64,000 nucleotides of DNA from Halocaridina rubra (lineage: Eukaryota; Arthropoda; Malacostraca; Decapoda; Atyidae): assembly GCA_037179515.1 (NCBI GenBank), contig JAXCGZ010003807.1, positions 118,501 to 182,500 on the forward strand, written 5' to 3'. The translations under genes were made by a program, and so were the position numbers. Shown here piece by piece: positions 58,213 to 64,000 of the stretch. How positions within the stretch are numbered: the stretch's first letter is position 1; every line of letters begins with the position of its first letter. Below the pieces are notes generated by a model that made no database searches, was not told where the DNA came from, and saw only the letters and a list, made by a program, of their open reading frames with translations.

Positions 58213-59295
58213 TAGGAGTTATTAATGCCAGAGAGAAATGATCCATTAAGAGGGCAAAGTATTGGAGAGACAAATGCTGGAATAGGAATAGGAGGAGAAA
58301 AAGTATCAATATCAGCAAAATAACAAACGAGCAAGAATTGAGCAGCTAAGTAAAAGAGGAGAAGCATCGAGGGTGTATAAGAGTGCTATTATGAGGAGAG
58401 CTAAGGAAAAGTCCTGATTTTTCCACAGCTTAGTCAAAGGGAAATTAATGGTTAACTAACAAGCTTAAAGTTGGAAAAGGCAAACGAAAACATTAGTGAG
58501 ACAGATGAAGATATCTGCAAAGAAATGAACGGTGAGTTTTAGTTGGTATTTACAATATAAAGTTCTTCACCCTCTCATATTACTGAGATTAAAGAAGATT
58601 GGCCACTGTTAGAAAACATCGTCTTTTCAGTTACAGAGATATATGTAAAGTATTGATGAAATTATATGCTTATAAAGCTTTGGGGGTTGATTCCCTTATG
58701 TACTTAAGAAATGTGCTACTCAATTAGCAGTAGCACTATGCATCATATATGAGAATTTGAAGGAACCAGGAGAGACTTCAGGATGCTAGAAACAAGTAAA
58801 TGTGGTACCTATATTCAACAAGAGAAGAAGAAACACAACTCTAAACAACAGGCCTGTTCCACTGACGAGCATAGTTTGCAAAGGTTTGAAAACTCGACTG
58901 GGAAAACACCTTTCTCCTCACTTGTAGTCCTTTACCTTTTTGTCAATGAGACAACACAGCTTCAGAGAATACAGGTCTACAAAAACAAAGTTTACTAGAG
59001 TTTCATGAGGTAAGCCTATTTTTAGATTTTCAGAAGGCGTTTGATACAGCCCTACATTGAAGACATATTAAGAAACTTTAAGTAGTAGCGAGAATATAAG
59101 AAAATGACTTAGCGTGGGTAAAATTTATTATATATATACTGGTTTCTGTAAATGACGCAAAGACTGAGAATAGTGTAAAAGACGAATTAAAGGTAGAGAT
59201 TCCTTGGAGAGATAAAGAGTCTACATGAGTGGTTAGAGAAATGGAAACTGAGAGTCAACTCTTGAAATTGTAAAGTAATGAAAATAATAAAGGCC

Positions 59296-59519
59296 CGATT
59301 TCTTAAACAGTCTAAGCCTAGGATACCATATTGTTAGTTAGCTAGACACACACAAATGGATTTCATAAACGCATCTGACGCGGTTTTGTGTATGGCTAGG
59401 ATCCCGTACGGGATCCTAGCCATATACAGAATCGCGTCAGATGCGTTTATGAAATCCATTTGTGTGTGTCTAGCTAACTAACAAAATGGTATCCTAGGTT
59501 AACACTGTTTAGGAAATCG
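59296..59519. repeat. 224-bp near-perfect palindrome without spacer
   Basis: Two arms of 112 bp (59296-59407 and 59408-59519) are inverted copies with only a handful of mismatches. The centre is GGATCCCGTACGGGATCC and there is no loop. Arms include GATTTCATAAACGCATCTGA and TTGTTAGTTAGCTAGACACA. It lies inside the RT region of a dead CR1-like LINE and has no ORF. It is most likely a foldback MITE, or an inverted duplication. Confidence 0.97.
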
Positions 59520-59960
59520 AGACAAAGAGTGCAAGAAGGCAGGAGGGGAACTTCAAGCATCTGTGAACGAAAGATATCTAGGGTTAAATGTATTAGCATA
59601 TCCAGAAATGCATATACATGGAATGGTAAAGGTAACTTATGATATCTTAGCAAATTAGAGGGTGACATTACCGCTTATGGCCAAGGCAATGTTTAGAAAT
59701 AATTCCGTGACTTCTGGTATCCTCACCTGCGAGAAACATATAAATAAGATGAAGAATGTTCAAAATCATGAGAGGAAACTGGTGACTGAGATAAATAACC
59801 TCTATAATGAGGAAAGGGGGAGTGAGGTAGATTTACCATCACTCGAAGCTAGAAGGAAAAAGAGATATATGGTAATGGTTTTTAAATTTCTTCATGGTTT
59901 AGACAAAATGGATAGGAGGTGATATTTTGATATGGGTGGAACTAAAACTAGGGATCACTG

Positions 59961-60968
59961 AAGCTCTGTAAAAAAAAAAAAAATGCTTATACTTTGCACT
60001 TTATTTTTCTTTGCTTTAATATTGAAAATCAGAATTCATGAAAAAATAAGAAGAAGAAGCACTCGCTTACACATCTTCAGTGACTTCCTTTGTTGACATC
60101 GTCATTTAAATTCACTGCAAACGTGAAGTATCTTTAGATGGTGTCGGAGCATTCGATCCCCTTATGCTGTGATATTTTATTTTTAATGGTGCATTTTGTG
60201 ACATATATTTTCATTGTTGTAATGCTATTCGTTCCGTGCCAGCAGGAATAGTGCCTTTTCTCGTACTGGGATGAGATATTTGTTGGTGAATTTTTGGTGA
60301 GTGTTAACTTTAAAGTTGATTATTGGTCGAATATATTTTTGGTATTTTTTTTTTTACTGCTACACCCGTCTCACCCCCCACTATTTTATGCATTTCAAGT
60401 AGAACTAGATATTTTAAGATTTTCAATTTTTTTAAAACTAATTTGATTGTCAACATCATCTTAAATTGCTCAATCTTTGTTTAGGTTAGGGTGGGTGAGG
60501 TTAGGTAAAGTTAATTAAGTGAGATTAGGTAAGGAATAAATTCCAACAATTCTCATTTGAATTCATTCAACACATCTATATACCTCAGGAAATACCTAAA
60601 TTTCACATCCAAAGGAAGACTGGCAAGATCGTAAATATTTACCCTTTTTAAAGAGCCTTTTGAAGAAGATAAAAACTCGGTAAGTTAGCATAAGTATCGT
60701 CATATCAGTCGTCGTCACCACAAACAGTATACTGTATCTATCTGCAGATTTGTATAAAGTAGGCCTAATTTCTTTACTGAAGGAGAATTTTTAATCATAT
60801 GTCTGTAACATATCGCATAATCAATTATTCAATCAATATAGTCTGTTAATCTGGGCGTAACCTCCTTATTACTCAGGAAATGTCAAAAGATTATTTGTAA
60901 CAAAAGGGTATAAAGTTAATATAGATATTTAAGAAACACATTAACTTATGTGAAAACATTAATCATAT
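59961..60968. other. intergenic sequence, nothing recognised
   Basis: Contains an A run at 59971-59983 and short TTAGG-like runs near 60484-60510 (GGTTAGGGTGGGTGAGGTTAGG), but no gene or assignable repeat. Confidence 0.4.
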
Positions 60969-61360
60969 TTTGCTCCTGGCCAGGACTCGAACCTAAGACA
61001 TAGTGTGCCAATGCGCTACCAACTACACCACTGTAGGTTTAAAAGAAGAAGCAAACCTCACAACTAACTGCTGTCCTAGGAAATGATTGCTTTCTTTCTG
61101 AATGCTTTATTTCAATATTATTGATGCCTATATAGCATGGGATTTGAATTAAATGCAAAAACAAAGCCACAAGTGAGGTTGGGAAGAGGCTGTAATATGA
61201 ACAAAAAGCATTTAGAAAAAATGTGTTCATCCCTAGCACAGAAGTGAGTTGTGAGGTTTGCTTCTTCTTTTAGACCTTTTAGTGGTGTAAATTTTTAGTG
61301 CCGTGGCACGCTAATTGTGTGTCTTAGGGTTGAGTCCCGGCCAGGAGTAATATATGATTC
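60969..61360. mobile_element. inverted pair of tRNA-like SINE heads (foldback)
   Basis: The minus-strand copy at 60969-61068 has box A-like TGTAGTTGGTAGCGCATTGG and a perfect box B GGTTCGAGTCC. A plus-strand copy at 61245-61360 has GTCTTAGGGTTGAGTCCCGG. The outer sequences GAAGAAGCAAACCTCACAAC (61046) and its complement (61247) are identical over about 26 bp. About 175 bp lie between the copies. The box-bearing segments suggest tRNA-derived SINEs or pseudogenes in head-to-head array. Confidence 0.75.
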
Positions 61361-62019
61361 TTATTTGGGTAGAAGTTTGAGAATCCTCTGTGGTAGCTTT
61401 ACACTAGGTTCTGGAGCTTAAGTTGTGGGGTGATGTTGGAACTAGGAATAATAACTGTTTTGTACCTATGTTTTGTTTTCAATTTTTTGTATTTATTATT
61501 CTTCCAGTAAGAGTGTATGGTGATTGTTTTACCGGATTAAAAATTAGTTCTCACTGCAGAAAAGGCACAATTTTCAACTTAATTTGAGCAATACACACTC
61601 CAGATTCAATTGAAATTGCTCATTCAACTCACTGTGAATAAATATACAATTGTGATTACCACTGCTGCCACTCTGGTGATTTGCTGAGATCGTAGTCAGT
61701 TTTCATGGAAACCTTGTATATACATATATGCAGTATTATATTTTTTAAATAGCACTTATGATATGGTGTCATATATATTTGTCTAAAGGGAACTAGAAAT
61801 TCGAGTTAGCACATACCAGAAAGATTAGCGCTCTTCTTGGATCGACTAACTTTACAGATATCTTTAGAAGGAATAGTCATGATCATTAATTAATTTAGTT
61901 AATAGTTTATTTTTGGTATGGAGTGTTTCAGGGAACTGGCAGTAATGTTGATGATAACACAGTATTATGTTTGTAATAAATAGGCTATAATGAAGACAAA
62001 TGCTCAACCTTAGTTTTTT
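61361..62019. other. intergenic sequence, nothing recognised
   Basis: AT-rich; no repeat or gene supported. Confidence 0.4.
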
Positions 62020-62220
62020 TTTATTTTATTTTTTTTAGATTCTCCACCCACGGATGGGTGGAACGGGTTATGGAGGACCCATAGGGTGGTCTCCAGCTGG
62101 CACAGGCCCCAACTCCCCTCTGTGGTGCCTAGCCACAGCAGTAACCTCCCCAGTAAACAGCTTAAACTCTCTTGCCTGGACGAGGCGCAATCCCTTGACC
62201 TCGCGAATAGTTTGGAATCA
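62020..62220 (-). mobile_element. tRNA-derived SINE, minus strand, diverged copy
   Basis: The body shares GTTTAAGCTGTTTACTGG, CTGCTGTGGCTAGGCACCAC and GGGGAGTTGGGGCCTGTGCC with the 6412 and 46369 SINEs. The head is cut at GCGAGGTCAAGGGATTGCG (box B region), so box A is missing. A diverged 3' extension (GGTCCTCCATAACCCG, then CCACCCATCCGTGGGTGG) marks a subfamily. Confidence 0.8.
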
Positions 62221-62714
62221 CAACATTAGGCCTGGAATGAGTACCTACTTTGGAGAGATTTTCTCGTATTTCAGTAATTAAATTGGTACTTATTATTTTT
62301 GCTTGATATTCTTATTTATTAATTTATTCTACAGTTGATATCAGTATAGTTGTTAAATTAACTGTCGAGGGAGTAAGCTGGTTTAACTTGGTACCATTCT
62401 CAAAACTGGATTGTTTGAGAGAGTAGTGTCGTGAAGGCCATTCAGTGGTTGAACCTTGAACTAAAGACAAATATTATACAGCAAGAGGCTATTGAAAAAC
62501 AGCTACCTCATATGAACGTAGGAAAAACTGAAATGTTCGATATATTCACTTACCGGTATGCCATTTTGTATGATGCATGGAAATTATGCTTTATTTACAT
62601 CAATCGATTTCAGTTTAAGTGAGCAACATACACAATATCTGAAGTTCAGGATAAATACGTGCATATTCGTATTGGTTGACTAGTGTCAAGCTGAATTAAT
62701 TGGGATAAGTTTTT
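62221..62714. other. intergenic sequence, no supported gene
   Basis: A 63-codon open frame at 62431-62622 has no family resemblance or splice context that I can defend. Confidence 0.4.
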
Positions 62715-62895
62715 TGCTTAGTAATTCGTTACACATCTCTTAGTATCCCTTCACATCTAACAAGTCACAATATTCTCCATCTCTGTTTCTCTTTATAATA
62801 TTTTCGTGCCCAGGCCTGATGAGGGCAGATATATTTATTTATTTATTTTGGCCCATCCTAGTTTCACAATCATAAAAAAAAATAATAATAAGCTG
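62715..62895 (+). mobile_element. mini-LINE (Jockey-type 5'/3' fusion)
   Basis: GTAATTCGTTACACATCTCT, then CTCCATCTCTGTTTCTCTTT, then the 3' terminus CGTGCCCAGGCCTGATGAGG, a (TATT)n stretch, CCATCCTAGTTTCACAATCA and an A-rich (AATA)n tail. It has the same internal junction as the 21815-22010 copy. Confidence 0.82.
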
Positions 62896-63627
62896 ATTTT
62901 TTTCATTGAACTGAGAGGCATATATTTGCCAGCAATTCGAGTGATCCATGAACGGCAAAAAAATATTTAAATGCGTAAAGAGTTCTTTTTTTGTCTAGCT
63001 GTATATATTCCAGGTATACAGAGTATAATATCTCAATTCTAATAATTGTATTGAAGATGTATATGCTATGAAGTTGGTTGGTGTCGGCTGTTGTTATATT
63101 CCCTGTACTTATGGCATAATCTACCGTTCCCAACATTATATTTTTACTCATAATGAAAATACGAGTTTTGGACAATTAGTTTAATCCCTATTCTTGTACT
63201 GAATGTTTCTAATTTATTACGTTTTTGTTAAAAGTTACATTGTAAGGCATGAACCAAACTTCTAGCTTTAACTTGGCAATGCATTCCCCACGTCTTGAAT
63301 GTTACAAAAATAAATGAGAGAACTGTCTTATAATTAACCATCAGTCGTACAAATTGTTATGAGATTGATAGTGATGACTTCTACCAGTGGAATTCGTAAG
63401 AACCCATTATAACTTTTTGCTCCTGAAGGCGCAGTTTAACATGAGTACCAATCATAACGTGGTAAATTCTTACCATGAGGGAGGAAACAGCTTAATTATC
63501 TCGTGTTTTTCATTGCGAATTCGGGTGGAAACATTTTTATCCCGCCAGTTATCTTCCCTAACCTTACTTTGCTTTAATTTATAATTTAGGTTGATTAACT
63601 AATCTGTAACTGTTACTTTAATTAGCA

Positions 63628-63666
<39 letters not shown>

Positions 63667-64000
63667 CATCAACATTTAATTTGCAGCGGCGATAACCAAT
63701 TACAAGAAAATGATACACATATAGCCTAAATCATTCGTAAATATTCTCTCAAAAGCTTTTACATACCATCAACTTCGATAGTCATACCAAAGGAAGTTAT
63801 TAATGAAGATAGTTTTCCCCTCTTTTCTTATAAGCTACTTCATACATTCTAGAACATTATTAATGAACAAATTGTACAGCTTTTGTGTTATGTTAATGAC
63901 AAGGAGTGACGATATCACAAATCCGTATCACACATGAGCTAAAATCTTAACCTAAAACTTTCTCAGGAAGAATGAATATTTAGGCCATGCAGATTCGTCA
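62896..64000. other. right end of window, no gene seen; (ATT)n at 63629-63666
   Basis: Short open frames on both strands show no family resemblance. The only clear feature is an ATT microsatellite of about 38 bp near 63629. Confidence 0.45.

Larger units (their letters stand above)
57270..59960 (+). mobile_element. CR1-like LINE, degenerate plus-strand copy with two insertions
   Basis: The endonuclease GDFN box appears as GYFNYTEVD near 57435, followed by SLNLHSGEDSLGVKF. RT linker and core are recognisable by alignment with the 6690-9110 copy (for example ATTAATGCCAGAGAGAAATG at 58218 and TTTCAGAAGGCGTTTGATAC near 59027, motif A). The C-terminal VDLPSLEARRKKRYMVMVFK is at 59827-59890. A Tigger MITE (57880-58212) and a palindrome (59296-59519) interrupt it. 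There are many stops. Confidence 0.8.

Noticed and set aside
60969..61035. Possible functional tRNA gene on the minus strand
   Set aside because: Boxes A and B are good, but a second inverted copy with shared non-tRNA flanks and no clear anticodon stem points to a SINE or pseudogene.
62431..62622. 63-codon frame near the right end
   Set aside because: Neither conserved motifs nor splice sites support it.

Overview
The window is eukaryotic: AT-rich, dense in long (TA)n and (ATT)n microsatellites, full of decayed transposons, and carrying genes split by GT-AG introns. The LINE families, the very large repeat-filled introns and the short TTAGG runs point to an arthropod, most likely a decapod crustacean. 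That assignment is inference, because no species-diagnostic marker is present. I find three cellular protein-coding genes; nearly everything else is repeat.

(1) JTB, the jumping-translocation-breakpoint homologue, is on the minus strand. Its four coding exons (41238-41180, 22917-22778, 19951-19858, 9371-9215) join in frame into a 149-residue type I membrane protein. The gene spans 32 kb although its CDS is only 450 nt. No single exon stands out as an ORF. It was recovered by matching splice sites, codon phases and the cysteine pattern.

(2) CHURC1 (Churchill zinc-binding protein, 115 aa, three exons, 49226-52309) and (3) FKRP (fukutin-related protein, 499 aa, one coding exon, 52808-54307) lie head to tail on the plus strand, 498 bp apart.

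Layout. 1-9.1 kb: a Jockey-type LINE, a minus-strand CR1-like LINE, a tRNA-derived SINE and a plus-strand CR1-like LINE. 9.2-41.2 kb: the JTB locus. Its intron 3 holds Jockey fragments and a three-level nest (Ty3/Gypsy remnant > hAT > Tigger-like). Intron 2 holds a degenerate LINE and a mini-LINE. Intron 1 holds an RTE-like LINE carrying a Tigger-like insertion, a near-full-length Jockey copy, and a second nest (RTE > Jockey > Tigger-like). 41.2-49 kb: SINE, MITE and CR1 pieces, a Gypsy gag remnant broken by about 245 bp of (TA)n, a small hAT element with a near 8-bp target duplication, and a TIR element carrying a SINE. 49.2-55.1 kb: the gene pair. 55.3-64 kb: mini-LINEs, a CR1-like copy holding a Tigger MITE and a 224-bp near-perfect palindrome, an inverted tRNA-like pair and another SINE.

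The most unusual themes are: three TA-flanked Tigger/pogo-like elements that have each amplified an internal segment into a private tandem array; short elements that fuse the 5' and 3' ends of two separate LINE families; and the 224-bp palindrome. No prokaryotic system, CRISPR array, rRNA gene or convincing functional tRNA gene was seen.
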